From JAYQKL01 sp049889415 (lineage in GTDB: Bacteria; Pseudomonadota; Alphaproteobacteria; RS24), in contig JBMHDL010000005.1 in the NCBI GenBank assembly GCA_049889415.1, positions 124,001 to 188,000 of the forward strand: DNA of 64,000 nt, in the 5' to 3' direction. Positions within the stretch are counted from its first letter, which is position 1, and each line of letters begins with the position of its first letter. The position numbers and the translations under genes are program-made. The notes beneath the pieces are model-generated. The model saw only the letters and a list, made by a program, of their open reading frames with translations, did no database searches and was not told the DNA's origin. This document shows positions 24,557-33,607 of the stretch, piece by piece.

Positions 24557-25642
24557 TCAGCCGTTCTGACCTCTGTGACGCAACACATGGTCAGCCAGGA
24601 CAAGCGCCATCATCGCCTCGCCGACCGGCACGGCACGAATGCCGACACACGGGTCATGACGGCCTTTGGTGACGATTTCCGTTTCGCGACCCTCACGGTC
24701 AATGGTTTGGCGCGGGGTCAGAATGGAAGATGTCGGTTTGACGGCAAAGCGCACGGATATGTCCTGCCCGGTTGAGATTCCCCCCAATATGCCGCCGGCC
24801 TTGTTGGACTGAAAATCCGGATTGCCGTCTCCGGCCCTGATCTCATCGGCGTTTTCCTCACCCGAAAGGGCGGCGGCAGCAAAGCCTTCGCCAATCTCGA
24901 CGCCCTTAACGGCATTGATGCTCATCATGGCGGCGGCCAGGTCAGAGTCCAGTTTGCCGTAAATCGGTGCGCCCAGGCCAACGGGCACGTTGCGGGCGGT
25001 GACCTCAATCACAGCGCCACAAGAGGAACCGGCCTTGCGGACGCCATCCAGATAGTCTTCCCACATTTTTGCGGCCTTCGGGTCCGGGCACCAGAAAGGG
25101 TTGCGGTCAATTTCATCCCAATCCCAATTGTCGCGGTTGATCTCATGCGGACCAAGCTGGACCAGGGCGCCGGTGACCTCAATATCGGAGATGACCTTGC
25201 GGGCAATGCCGCCGGCGGCAACGCGGGCCGCGGTTTCGCGGGCAGAAGAGCGCCCGCCGCCGCGATAGTCGCGGATGCCGTATTTTTCCATATAGGTGAA
25301 ATCAGCATGGCCGGGGCGGAATTTATCCTTAATGTCACCATAATCTTTTGACCGCTGGTCGGTGTTTTCTATCAGCAGGGATATGGGGGTGCCGGTCGTG
25401 ACCTGTTCTCCGGTGTCGGGATCCTCAAACACGCCGGACAGGATTTTGACCGCATCAGGCTCACGCCGCTGTGTCGTAAAGCGGTTTTGGCCGGGTTTGC
25501 GGCGGTCAAGCCAATGTTGCAGATCGACTTCGGTGAGCGGCAGGCGCGGCGGAACACCGTCAACCACGCAGCCCAATGCCGGCCCGTGGCTCTCGCCCCA
25601 GGTGGTAAACCGCAGCAAATGACCGAAACTGTTGTGAGACAT
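24557..25642 (-). CDS. aroC: Chorismate synthase
   Basis: Last step of the shikimate pathway: EPSP to chorismate, needing reduced FMN. It has 361 residues. Signature motifs: FTTWGESHGPALGCVVDGVP, RRKPGQNRFTTQRREPD, YRGGGRSSARETAARVAAGG and the C-terminal KGRHDPCVGIRAVPVGEAM. Part of the minus-strand group fabI-aroC-thiE with gaps of 18 and 4 bases. The pairing with fabI is functionally unrelated, as is common in alphaproteobacterial operons. Confidence 0.97.
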   Translation of the reverse strand: MSHNSFGHLLRFTTWGESHGPALGCVVDGVPPRLPLTEVDLQHWLDRRKPGQNRFTTQRREPDAVKILSGVFEDPDTGEQVTTGTPISLLIENTDQRSKDYGDIKDKFRPGHADFTYMEKYGIRDYRGGGRSSARETAARVAAGGIARKVISDIEVTGALVQLGPHEINRDNWDWDEIDRNPFWCPDPKAAKMWEDYLDGVRKAGSSCGAVIEVTARNVPVGLGAPIYGKLDSDLAAAMMSINAVKGVEIGEGFAAAALSGEENADEIRAGDGNPDFQSNKAGGILGGISTGQDISVRFAVKPTSSILTPRQTIDREGRETEIVTKGRHDPCVGIRAVPVGEAMMALVLADHVLRHRGQNG

Positions 25643-25660
25643 GATATCTAACCTTTCGGC

Positions 25661-26491
25661 CTAAGCGCCGGCTTCCCCGTCAGCCTGTTTTGCGGCTTTG
25701 AGATCGTCAAAAGCCGCCATGCCAATAGTATTGTAACCGGCATCGACATAATGAATTTCTCCGGTGACGCCTTCGCCCATGTCGGACAGCAGATAGACGG
25801 CTGAGCGTCCGACCTGTTCCTGTGTAACATTGCGGCGCATCGGCGCATTGGCTTCATTCCATTTCAGCATTTCGCGGAAATCTCCGATGCCTGCAGCCGC
25901 CAGGGTGCGGATCGGGCCGGCGGAAATGGAATTCACACGGATGCCTTTCGGGCCAAGATCGGATGCCAGATAGCGTACGCTGGCTTCCAAAGCGGCCTTG
26001 GCGACACCCATGACATTGTAGTGCGGAATGACTTTCTCCGCGCCGTAATAGGACAGGGTCAGCATGGCTCCGCCCTCAGACATCAGCGGTTCTGCGTGCC
26101 GTGCCACAGCGGTGAAGGAATAGCAGGAAATGTTCAAAGCCATGTTGAACGCATCTGAGGAGGTATCGACATAGCGGCCCATAAGCTCTTCCTTGCCGGC
26201 GAAGGCGATGGCATGGACGACAAAGTCTAGTTGTCCCCATTCGGCTTTCAGTTTGTCGAACAGGGCGCTCATGCTGGCTTCGTCGGTCACATCACATGGC
26301 TCAATGATGGTCGAATTCACCGATTCGGCCAGTGGTTTGACGCGCCGCTCCAGATTTTCTCCCTGATAGGTGAAGGCCAGTTCCGCGCCGGCATCGGCAC
26401 AGGCTTGGGCAATGCCCCATGCAATCGAATTCTTGTTGGCGACACCCATAATCAGGCCGCGTTTACCCTGCATAATCTTATTAGAGCTCAT
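25661..26491 (-). CDS. fabI: Enoyl-[acyl-carrier-protein] reductase (NADH)
   Basis: Final reduction of each fatty-acid elongation cycle; target of triclosan. It has 276 residues from ATG 26491. GLIMGVANKNSIAWGIAQ is the FabI cofactor motif, HAIAFAGKEEL is conserved, and the catalytic Tyr-X6-Lys is in IPHYNVMGVAKAAL. AGPIRTLAAAGI and GEGVTGEIHYVDAGYN complete the family pattern. An alternative ATG at 26503 would add four residues; neither start has a strong Shine-Dalgarno. Divergent from pdxH across about 150 bases. Confidence 0.95.
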   Translation of the reverse strand: MSSNKIMQGKRGLIMGVANKNSIAWGIAQACADAGAELAFTYQGENLERRVKPLAESVNSTIIEPCDVTDEASMSALFDKLKAEWGQLDFVVHAIAFAGKEELMGRYVDTSSDAFNMALNISCYSFTAVARHAEPLMSEGGAMLTLSYYGAEKVIPHYNVMGVAKAALEASVRYLASDLGPKGIRVNSISAGPIRTLAAAGIGDFREMLKWNEANAPMRRNVTQEQVGRSAVYLLSDMGEGVTGEIHYVDAGYNTIGMAAFDDLKAAKQADGEAGA

Positions 26492-26641
26492 TTTTTGTCC
26501 CATATCATCAAAATGATTTTCCTGCCACAAATCGGCTTTCATTCTTATAGCGCAAAAAAAACCATTTCGCCATGCTCGCATTTCAGCCTATTTATGGGCT
26601 AAGTAACAACCAGAGACGCCGCTAATCTGAGGGTGAAACCG

Positions 26642-27256
26642 ATGGATTTTGACATGATTGATTTTGACAGCCCACCCGACGCCCCCTTGCCGGTTTTTGA
26701 CAAATGGCTGGCGGAGGCCGAGACAACAGAGCCGAATGATGCCAATGCCGTGGCAGTGGCGACGGTGGATGCCGACGGTATGCCAAATGTCCGTATGGTG
26801 CTGTTGAAAGGCCTGAGCGAGGACGGTTTTGTGTTTTACACGAATTTTGACAGCGCAAAGGGTCGCGAATTGACCGCCAGTGGCAAGGCGGCCATGTGTT
26901 TTCACTGGAAGTCTCTCCACCGTCAGGTCCGGGTGCGCGGGCCGGTCGCCCCGGTCAGTGCCACGGAGGCGGACGCCTATTTTGCCTCCCGCGCCCGGGA
27001 AAGCCGCATCGGCGCCTGGGCCTCGCAACAATCCAGTCCGGTAGAGGACCGGGCGGCGCTGGAACAGGCCGTGATGTCCATGACTCAGAAATTTGATGGA
27101 CAGGACGTCCCAAGACCGCCGCACTGGTCGGGCTGGCGCTTATCGCCGCTGACCATTGAGTTCTGGCAGGACGGCGATTTTCGCCTGCATGACCGTTTGA
27201 TCTATGAACGTGCAACCGTCGTCGATCCGTGGCGAACCAGACGCTTGTACCCCTGA
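26642..27256 (+). CDS. pdxH: Pyridoxamine 5'-phosphate oxidase
   Basis: FMN enzyme that oxidises PNP or PMP to pyridoxal 5'-phosphate. ATG 26642 gives 204 residues and has GAGG nine bases upstream; GTG 26633 is an alternative. Motifs: MPNVRMVLLKGLSEDGFVFYT, AAMCFHWKSLHRQVRVRG (FMN binding), SRIGAWASQQSSPV and the C-terminal WRTRRLYP, which is the family end. Divergent from fabI; a separate transcription unit followed by 116 bases before the acyl-CoA ligase. Confidence 0.95.
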   Translation: MDFDMIDFDSPPDAPLPVFDKWLAEAETTEPNDANAVAVATVDADGMPNVRMVLLKGLSEDGFVFYTNFDSAKGRELTASGKAAMCFHWKSLHRQVRVRGPVAPVSATEADAYFASRARESRIGAWASQQSSPVEDRAALEQAVMSMTQKFDGQDVPRPPHWSGWRLSPLTIEFWQDGDFRLHDRLIYERATVVDPWRTRRLYP

Positions 27257-27372
27257 GGTCAGCCGGACGGCAAAAACTTCCTCATGCCTCCCTCTAGTTC
27301 TTGCAGTCGGACGGCAGGTATGCTTGCATCGTGCTAATTGACTTCGGCCTGATTGATATGGAGGGGAAAATC

Positions 27373-29010
27373 ATGCTCGGACAAATGCAAAACCAGCCTT
27401 TGCTGATAAACGGTATTCTTGACCACGCAAACCTAAATTATGGCGACCGCGAAATCGTCACCCGCTTGGTGGATAACAGCATTCACCGCCAGACTTATGC
27501 GGATGCGCATTTGCGGGCACGTAAAATGTCGCAGGCACTGATCAAGCTCGGCTTCAAAAAAGGTGACGTGATTGCCACCATGGCGTGGAACTCTCACCGT
27601 CATCTAGAGAGCTGGTACGCCATCACCGGCATGGGTGGTGTATATCACACCCTCAATCCCCGCCTGTTCGCCGAGCAGCTTGATTACATCATCAACCATG
27701 CCGAAGACCAGCTGATTTTCCTCGACACCACCTTTGTCCCCATACTGGAAGGGCTGCAGGACAAACTGCCAAAGGTCAGGGGCTTCATCATCATGACCGA
27801 TGAAGCGTCCATGCCTGAAACCAGCCTGAATAACGCTTATTGTTATGAGAGTTTGATCAATGAACAAGACGGGGATTACAGCTGGTTGGTGGTGGATGAA
27901 AATGATGCCTGCGGTGTCTGCTATACCTCCGGTACAACTGGCAACCCGAAAGGGGTCGTCTATTCGCACCGCTCCAATGTGCTGCACACCCTGGTGGTTA
28001 ACGGTAAGGATGTTATGGGCTTTGGAGCGCAAACCGTCATTCTGCCCGTGGTGCCGATGTTTCATGCTAATGCCTGGGGTATCGCCTTTTCCGCACCGGC
28101 GGTTGGTGCGAAAATCGTCAATCCAGGCATGGCCATGGACGGTGCCAGCATTTATGAGTTGCTGGAGACTGAAAAAGTCACTGACACCGCCGCCGTTCCG
28201 ACAATCTGGATGATGCTGTTGCAGTATATTGAAGAAAACAATCTCAAGCTGCCGTATCTGAAACGGGTTACCATTGGCGGCTCTGCGGCGCCGCGCATGA
28301 TGATCGAAAAATTCGAGCGCGATTACGGCGTCAGCGTTAATCATGCCTGGGGCATGACCGAAACTTCGCCTTTGGGAACAATCGGCGCGCCCAAATACGG
28401 CATGGAGGATTTCGGGTTTGAGGAGACGGTCAATCTGAAGCTGAAACAGGGGCGGCCGCCTTATCTGGTTTCCCTGAAAATCACCGATGATGACAATAAT
28501 GAGCTGCCGCGTGACGGGGTAGCCTTCGGTAATCTGAAAATCAAGGGACCGTTTATTGTTGGGGAATATTTGAAAGGCGAAGGTGGCAGTATTCTTGATG
28601 AGGACGGGTATTTTGACACCGGTGACGTTGCCACCATTGATCCGCAGGGCTACATCCAGATCACGGACCGGGCCAAGGATGTCGTCAAATCGGGCGGTGA
28701 ATGGATTTCCAGTATTGAGATTGAGAATATTGCTGTCGGCCATCCGGATGTGGCCGAGGCAGCGGTCATTGGCCTGCCGCATCCGAAATGGGACGAGCGG
28801 CCACTTTTGATTGTCTGCGCCAAGGACGGGGCGGCATTGACGAAAGCGGATGTTCTGGCGCATCTAGATGGCAAAATCGCCAAATGGTGGATGCCCGATG
28901 ATGTCGCTTTTGTTGACGAAATTCCGCATACCGCAACCGGAAAAATCCAGAAAACGACCTTGCGCGAGCAGTTCAAGGATTATGAATTGCCTACTGTATC
29001 GGAGGAATAG
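27373..29010 (+). CDS. Long-/medium-chain fatty-acid CoA ligase (AMP-forming)
   Basis: Adenylates a fatty acid and transfers it to CoA; 545 residues from ATG 27373, which has GGAGGGG seven bases upstream. Core motifs: P-loop YTSGTTGNPKGVVYSHR near residue 180, GWGMTE-type AWGMTETSPLG, GYFDTGDVATI, RAKDVVKSGGEWIS and the catalytic Lys in TATGKIQKTTLRE. The N-terminus and length are those of the AlkK/FadD-like group of Proteobacteria. Same strand as and four bases from the DUF1499 gene, likely co-transcribed. Substrate chain length cannot be read out. Confidence 0.9.
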   Translation: MLGQMQNQPLLINGILDHANLNYGDREIVTRLVDNSIHRQTYADAHLRARKMSQALIKLGFKKGDVIATMAWNSHRHLESWYAITGMGGVYHTLNPRLFAEQLDYIINHAEDQLIFLDTTFVPILEGLQDKLPKVRGFIIMTDEASMPETSLNNAYCYESLINEQDGDYSWLVVDENDACGVCYTSGTTGNPKGVVYSHRSNVLHTLVVNGKDVMGFGAQTVILPVVPMFHANAWGIAFSAPAVGAKIVNPGMAMDGASIYELLETEKVTDTAAVPTIWMMLLQYIEENNLKLPYLKRVTIGGSAAPRMMIEKFERDYGVSVNHAWGMTETSPLGTIGAPKYGMEDFGFEETVNLKLKQGRPPYLVSLKITDDDNNELPRDGVAFGNLKIKGPFIVGEYLKGEGGSILDEDGYFDTGDVATIDPQGYIQITDRAKDVVKSGGEWISSIEIENIAVGHPDVAEAAVIGLPHPKWDERPLLIVCAKDGAALTKADVLAHLDGKIAKWWMPDDVAFVDEIPHTATGKIQKTTLREQFKDYELPTVSEE

Positions 29011-29013
29011 GGC

Positions 29014-29748
29014 ATGTCGCGTGACAGAATGGAAAAGTTGGCCGGATGGGGCCGAAAACTCTCACTGACCGGACTGGTTCTGCTGCTGGGGGGCACGGCC
29101 GTGTTCCGCCTTGAGTTGATGGAATTCCGGTTGCCGTTCCTCGCGCTTGTTCTCGGCGCTGTGTTGGCATTGGTGGCGCTGGGCCTGTCTCTGGTGGTGT
29201 TGATGCGGCAGGGGGACAAAAACGTCAGGGGCAAGGCGCGCCTGAATATCCTCATCAGTGCACTGGTTCTGTTTTTTCCTCTCTCTGCGGTGGTCAGCGG
29301 TGGTGATGCCCCGATCATTCATGATATCACCACTGATACGGACAATCCGCCTGTGTTCAGGGAAATGCCGAATGTTCGATCGGAAAATGACAACACGCTT
29401 GCCATCAAGCCGGATGTCATTGAAATCCAAAAACAGGCTTATCCCGATCTTGGTCCGCTATTTACCGACGTCCCGCGTCCGATACTTTTCGCCAAAATTC
29501 TTGAACGGGTTGCGGAGTCCGGCTGGGAACTTGTGGCTGAGGATATCAAGCTTGGTGAAGTTGAAGCTGTCGCCACTACGCCGGGCTTTGGGTTCAAGGA
29601 TGATGTGATCATTCGGATCTCGCGGGATGCCACAGGCCATCGTATTGACATGCGCTCGGTGTCACGGGCTGGTCAGGGCGATTTGGGGGCCAATGCCAAG
29701 CGGATAAGGCAGTTTCTTGCGGAACTGGATTTGTCGCTACAGCAGTGA
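29014..29748 (+). CDS. DUF1499 domain membrane protein
   Basis: A 244-residue protein of unknown function. Strong Shine-Dalgarno GGAGGAA at the end of the ligase gene. Three hydrophobic segments lie in the first about 100 residues (LTGLVLLLGGTAVF, LPFLALVLGAVLALVAL, LNILISALVLFFPLSAVVSGG). The soluble C-terminal half, from HDITTDTDNPPVF through AYPDLGPLFTD to DDVIIRISRDATGHRIDMRS, is the DUF1499 domain, often seen as a periplasmic or lipoprotein module. The last 12 bases overlap the end of the convergent metallo-hydrolase. Confidence 0.85.
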   Translation: MSRDRMEKLAGWGRKLSLTGLVLLLGGTAVFRLELMEFRLPFLALVLGAVLALVALGLSLVVLMRQGDKNVRGKARLNILISALVLFFPLSAVVSGGDAPIIHDITTDTDNPPVFREMPNVRSENDNTLAIKPDVIEIQKQAYPDLGPLFTDVPRPILFAKILERVAESGWELVAEDIKLGEVEAVATTPGFGFKDDVIIRISRDATGHRIDMRSVSRAGQGDLGANAKRIRQFLAELDLSLQQ

Positions 29749-30666
29749 ATACTGACTGGACAGACCGGGGGTGCCGTCACAGGTCACCCGTCCGGTCTGC
29801 ACCATGCCTTGAAGATGCGCCAGCATGGACATGGCGGCGGCTGGATGCAGGCGTTCATCAATATCCGCATAAATAATCTGCACCATGGGTCTGATCTGGC
29901 TTTGCCCGGCCTGCAACTGTTCAATAATCTGGTGCTCCCGCTCCCGCCTATGGGCGATATAGGCGGTGATGAAATCTTTCGGGTTGTCCACTGCCGGGCC
30001 ATGGGTTGGCCGCAGGAGAATTTCGTCCCGCGCCAAAAGTCTGTCCAGTGAGTTCATATAATCCGCCATATTGCCCTCCGGCGGGGCGATGATGGATGTA
30101 GACCAGCCCATGATATGATCACCCGTGAACAGGGTTTTTTCTTCCCTGAGTGAAAAACAGAAATGATTACCGATATGCCCGGGGGTAAACACGGCCTCCA
30201 GCGTCCAGTCCGGGCCGGTGATTTCATCCCCGTCCTTGAGGATGATATCAGGGCGATAGTCGCTGTCGATGGCTTCTTCAAGCTTTATGCCCTCAACCAA
30301 TTCGGTCAAATCGGGATCGAAGGCCTCTTGTATGACCGGTCGGTCCTCGCCGCCGCAGACCAAGCCATGGGTTTTGTTTTTCAGCGCCGCCGCCAATGGC
30401 GAATGATCAGAATGGGTATGAGTGACCAGAATGTGACTGACAGTCTCACCCGGTGCCAGGGCCGACAGCAGGGCCTTCAAATGGTCGGGATTGTCGGGTC
30501 CGGGATCTAGTATGGCGACACTGCCGGTCCCGATGATGAAACTGCCGGTTCCGGTATAGGTGAAGGCGCTGGGGTTTTCACAGGTCACACGCCTGACCAG
30601 GGGCGATAGCTGCTGACAGACGCCGTATGCCGGCTCGAGGTCATGAACAAAGGGTATCTGACTCAT
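29737..30666 (-). CDS. MBL-fold metallo-hydrolase (LACTB2/glyoxalase II-like)
   Basis: Two-metal hydrolase of 309 residues from ATG 30666 (MSQIPFVHDL). The metal site THTHSDHSPL is near residue 100, with later ligands in FTPGHIGNHFCF, FTGDHIMGW and RPTHGPAVDN. The C-terminal helix domain IAHRREREHQIIEQL resembles LACTB2-type proteins, which can act as endoribonucleases or thioesterases; the function here is not determined. ATG 30666 is favoured over the longer frame to 30732. It overlaps the DUF1499 gene by 12 bases at the 3' ends. Confidence 0.85.
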   Translation of the reverse strand: MSQIPFVHDLEPAYGVCQQLSPLVRRVTCENPSAFTYTGTGSFIIGTGSVAILDPGPDNPDHLKALLSALAPGETVSHILVTHTHSDHSPLAAALKNKTHGLVCGGEDRPVIQEAFDPDLTELVEGIKLEEAIDSDYRPDIILKDGDEITGPDWTLEAVFTPGHIGNHFCFSLREEKTLFTGDHIMGWSTSIIAPPEGNMADYMNSLDRLLARDEILLRPTHGPAVDNPKDFITAYIAHRREREHQIIEQLQAGQSQIRPMVQIIYADIDERLHPAAAMSMLAHLQGMVQTGRVTCDGTPGLSSQYSLL

Positions 30667-30770
30667 TATAGGTTTCCGCTTCAGTTTGCGTCTCATGCTG
30701 ACCTTGTCTAGGATGTCCAGTATATCCTGCATTGATAGAAATGAAAAACGGCAAGCTGGAGGGCACTGTC

Positions 30771-31850
30771 ATGAAAAAACTGAAAACGGGGTTGAAACAT
30801 TCCGCTTATACTTTGGCTGCCATCATTCTGGCGCTTTTGTTCTGGCCGGTTTCGATCGATCCCGTTGCCTATGAAACCGGTCCGGTACTGACAGGAATAC
30901 CGCCCTATGAGCATAATAATGCCCTGGCCCAGGCGCGTCTGGTGCCGGTTGACGGGCACGGGCCTGAGGGGCTGGCGCGTGGATCCGACAACAGACTTTA
31001 TACAGGTTTCCATGATGGGCGTATTGTCGCCTTTGATGAGGTGACGGGCGAGAGCGAACTGCTTGCCAATACGGGCGGACGTCCGCTGGCGATTATGTTT
31101 GACGGCAAAGGTAATCTGATCATCTGCGATGCCGTGAAAGGGCTGTTGTCGCTCAGTCCGGACAGGCAACTGACTGTTCTGGTTGATGGTTTTGAGGGGG
31201 TGCCGCTGCGGTTCGTTGACGCGCTGGATATTGATAGGCGTGGCCACATCTGGTTTTCTGACGCCACAACAAAATTTCGTATTAATGATACTGCAGCATA
31301 TACGCTTGAGTCGAAAAAAACCGGCCGGTTGTTCCGTTATGACCCGGTCAGCGGAGAAGTGAAACTGGTGCTCGATACTCTCGGATTCGCCAATGGTGTC
31401 GCGCTCTCTCCTGACGAGGACTTTGTGCTGGTCAATGAAACCGCCCGCTACCGCGTTACCCGGCACTGGCTGAAAGGCCCGAAAGCCGGAACGACAGACG
31501 TGTTTTTGGATAACCTCCCCGGGTTTCCAGACAATTTAACGGCTGCTCCGAATGGCGGCTACTGGCTGGCTCTGGTGCAGGCGCGTGACTCCCGTCTTGA
31601 TCGTCTATCAGATAAGCCGTTTTTGCGTAAAGCCGTCTATCGTCTGATGGCGTTTTTCGGTGTCGGCTTTGAGTTCAATCACAGTTGGGTGGTCAAATTA
31701 TCTGAAAACGGCGAGGTGGAAATGGCTCTGGACGCCAAGAATTCCAACATTTACGCGGTGACAAATGTTGTTGAAATGGACGGCCGCATCTATCTTTCCA
31801 GCCTGACGGCGCCGCATATCGGGATTTTGGACATACCCGGCCGGAATTGA
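30771..31850 (+). CDS. SMP-30/strictosidine-synthase-like beta-propeller protein
   Basis: Predicted six-bladed beta-propeller hydrolase, 359 residues from ATG 30771, which has GGAGGG seven bases upstream. The N-terminus HSAYTLAAIILALLFWPVSI is a membrane anchor. GPEGLARGSDNRLYTGFHDG, VDALDIDRRGHIWFSDATT, NGVALSPDEDFVLVNETARY and NSNIYAVTNVVEMDG are characteristic of the strictosidine synthase/APMAP group; lactonase-type relatives exist. Substrate unknown. The tRNA-Gln promoter -35 element overlaps the stop codon of this gene. Confidence 0.82.
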   Translation: MKKLKTGLKHSAYTLAAIILALLFWPVSIDPVAYETGPVLTGIPPYEHNNALAQARLVPVDGHGPEGLARGSDNRLYTGFHDGRIVAFDEVTGESELLANTGGRPLAIMFDGKGNLIICDAVKGLLSLSPDRQLTVLVDGFEGVPLRFVDALDIDRRGHIWFSDATTKFRINDTAAYTLESKKTGRLFRYDPVSGEVKLVLDTLGFANGVALSPDEDFVLVNETARYRVTRHWLKGPKAGTTDVFLDNLPGFPDNLTAAPNGGYWLALVQARDSRLDRLSDKPFLRKAVYRLMAFFGVGFEFNHSWVVKLSENGEVEMALDAKNSNIYAVTNVVEMDGRIYLSSLTAPHIGILDIPGRN

Positions 31851-31876
31851 CAAAAATCCGTCAAAAATACTAGACC
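31847..31876 (+). promoter_or_regulatory. Candidate promoter of tRNA-Gln
   Basis: TTGACA at 31847-31852 overlaps the stop codon of the preceding gene; TAGACC at 31871-31876 lies 18 bases further, 34 bases ahead of the tRNA. The -35 is perfect, the -10 is weak. Confidence 0.4.
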
Positions 31877-31910
31877 AACGCGGCGGGACGCTTTATATAT
31901 CTGCTTCAGT

Positions 31911-31985
<75 letters not shown>

Positions 31986-31998
31986 CTTTCCCACCGCT

Positions 31999-33537
31999 TC
32001 AGACAATTTCACCGGCTTCCAAATTTTTCAGGAAACGCCCTGCATCCTCCCGTACGGCTTGTTTTTTATCTTCGTTCATTTTATCGAAGGTGCGGTACAC
32101 CATGCCAAGGCGATGATTTCCGGAAAGCGTCTCGCGGTTGCGGTCCAGAAAGTCCCAATACAGGTAATTGAACGGACAGGCGTCCGGCCCGTTTTTGACG
32201 GAAACTTTATAGCTGCAGGTCTTGCAGTAATTTGACATGCGGTTGATATAGGCGCCGCTGGCGGCATAAGGCTTGGTGGCCAACAGACCGCCATCAGCAT
32301 ACAGGACCATGCCGGATACATTGGGCAGTTCGACCCACTCATAGGCGTCGGCATAAACCACCAGATACCATTCATTGACTTGTTGCGGTGACAGGCCGGC
32401 GATTAGAGCAAAATTCCCGAGCACCATCAGGCGTTGAATATGGTGGGCATAGGCATTTTCTTTTGTTTCAGTGATGCATTGGTTGAGGCAGTTCATTTTT
32501 GTTGTACCGCTCCAGAAAAAATCCGGCAGGGCCCGGTGCGCCGCCAAAGCATTGGCTTCGGCATAATCCGGCATATACAGCCAATAGATGCCGCGCACAT
32601 ATTCGCGCCAACCAAGAACCTGTCGGATGAAGCCTTCCACCGCGTTCAGGGGCAGGTCGTTCTCCATATAGGCCGTCTCCACGCGCTTGATGACTTCCAG
32701 CGGCAACAGAAGGCCGATATTGAGGTAGAAGCCGATATGGGCATGAAACATCCATGGCTCACCTTCCAGCATGGCGTCTTGATAACTGCCGAAATCATTG
32801 AGGCGACAGGAGATAAAATCCTCCAAGGCCGCCAGGGCTTGGTCACGTGTCACAGCCATATGAAACGGTTCCAAATCGCCGAAATGGTCGCTGAATTCGG
32901 TTTTGACAAGTTCAAGGACATCCTGGGTGATGGCGTCGCGTTGCACCCTGAAAGGGTCGGGAATGGTCATGCCCTTGGACGGCGGTTTCCGGTTTTCGGC
33001 GTCATAATTCCATTTGCCACCGACCGGCTTGCCGTTTTCCATGAGCACATCGTGTTTTTCACGCATGGTACGGTAGAAAAACTCCATCTGCAGGGTTTTG
33101 CGTCCGTCCGCCCAGTTGCGAAACTCCTCGTGCGTGGCAAGAAACCGGTCATCAGGACGAATCTCAACGCTGACACCAAGCGTGTCCTGCCATCCGCGCA
33201 TTTCCTCCATCAGCCGGTATTCGCCGGCTTCAGTCACCACCATATGATCGCAGCCCAAATGCGCAGCATGACGGGCGACCTCACCTGTGAAGTGCCCGCT
33301 ATTGTCAGGGTCGTCATAGGCCACATAATGGACCTGATAGCCTTTTTGCTTCAGTTCTTCAGCGAAATGACGCATGGCCGAAAAGATAAAGGCAATTTTT
33401 TTCTTATGATGGCGCACATAGGTCGCCTCAGAACGCAGTTCGCACAGAAGGATATGATCAACCGCCTTATTGCAACCCGCCAGGCTGGATATGCGTTCAT
33501 TAAGTTGATCACCCAGTATAAGGCGCAAAGACGACAT
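31999..33537 (-). CDS. Iron-sulfur photolyase/cryptochrome (FeS-BCP, PhrB-like)
   Basis: FAD-dependent photorepair enzyme of the bacterial iron-sulfur clade, whose members repair (6-4) photoproducts or act as blue-light receptors. It has 512 residues. The N-terminal antenna domain begins MSSLRLILGDQLNERISS. The C-terminal half has WREYVRGIYWLYMP, VLGNFALIAGLSPQQVNEWY and the cluster cysteines CKTC followed after 12 residues by Cys in DACPFNYLYWDF, matching the Cys-X2-Cys-X12-Cys spacing of PhrB; the fourth Cys is probably in NCLNQC. Annotated in genomes as deoxyribodipyrimidine photolyase-related. Upstream flank to the outer membrane protein is 70 bases. Confidence 0.9.
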   Translation of the reverse strand: MSSLRLILGDQLNERISSLAGCNKAVDHILLCELRSEATYVRHHKKKIAFIFSAMRHFAEELKQKGYQVHYVAYDDPDNSGHFTGEVARHAAHLGCDHMVVTEAGEYRLMEEMRGWQDTLGVSVEIRPDDRFLATHEEFRNWADGRKTLQMEFFYRTMREKHDVLMENGKPVGGKWNYDAENRKPPSKGMTIPDPFRVQRDAITQDVLELVKTEFSDHFGDLEPFHMAVTRDQALAALEDFISCRLNDFGSYQDAMLEGEPWMFHAHIGFYLNIGLLLPLEVIKRVETAYMENDLPLNAVEGFIRQVLGWREYVRGIYWLYMPDYAEANALAAHRALPDFFWSGTTKMNCLNQCITETKENAYAHHIQRLMVLGNFALIAGLSPQQVNEWYLVVYADAYEWVELPNVSGMVLYADGGLLATKPYAASGAYINRMSNYCKTCSYKVSVKNGPDACPFNYLYWDFLDRNRETLSGNHRLGMVYRTFDKMNEDKKQAVREDAGRFLKNLEAGEIV

Positions 33538-33607
33538 GGCTAACCTATGAAAAAATTATCTTTACCCTAAAGCTAGGCGGGCAAACGTCGAGTTCAAGGG
33601 GCGGGGG

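Noticed and set aside
23847..24560. A TPP riboswitch controlling thiE.
   Set aside because: thiE starts four bases after aroC, leaving no leader, and no THI-box-like conserved core was seen before fabI or aroC.
27338..27366. TTGACT at 27338 as the promoter of the acyl-CoA ligase.
   Set aside because: A matching -10 would fall on or after the Shine-Dalgarno and start codon at 27360-27373, so it cannot drive this gene from that start.
27604..28863. A 419-codon open frame on the minus strand opposite the acyl-CoA ligase.
   Set aside because: The plus-strand frame encodes a complete AMP-binding ligase with all motifs; the minus-strand product is His/Arg-rich and shows no family motif. It is a shadow frame.
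32434..33543. A 369-codon open frame on the plus strand opposite the photolyase.
   Set aside because: The minus-strand gene has the complete photolyase and cluster cysteines. The antisense product matches nothing I recognise.
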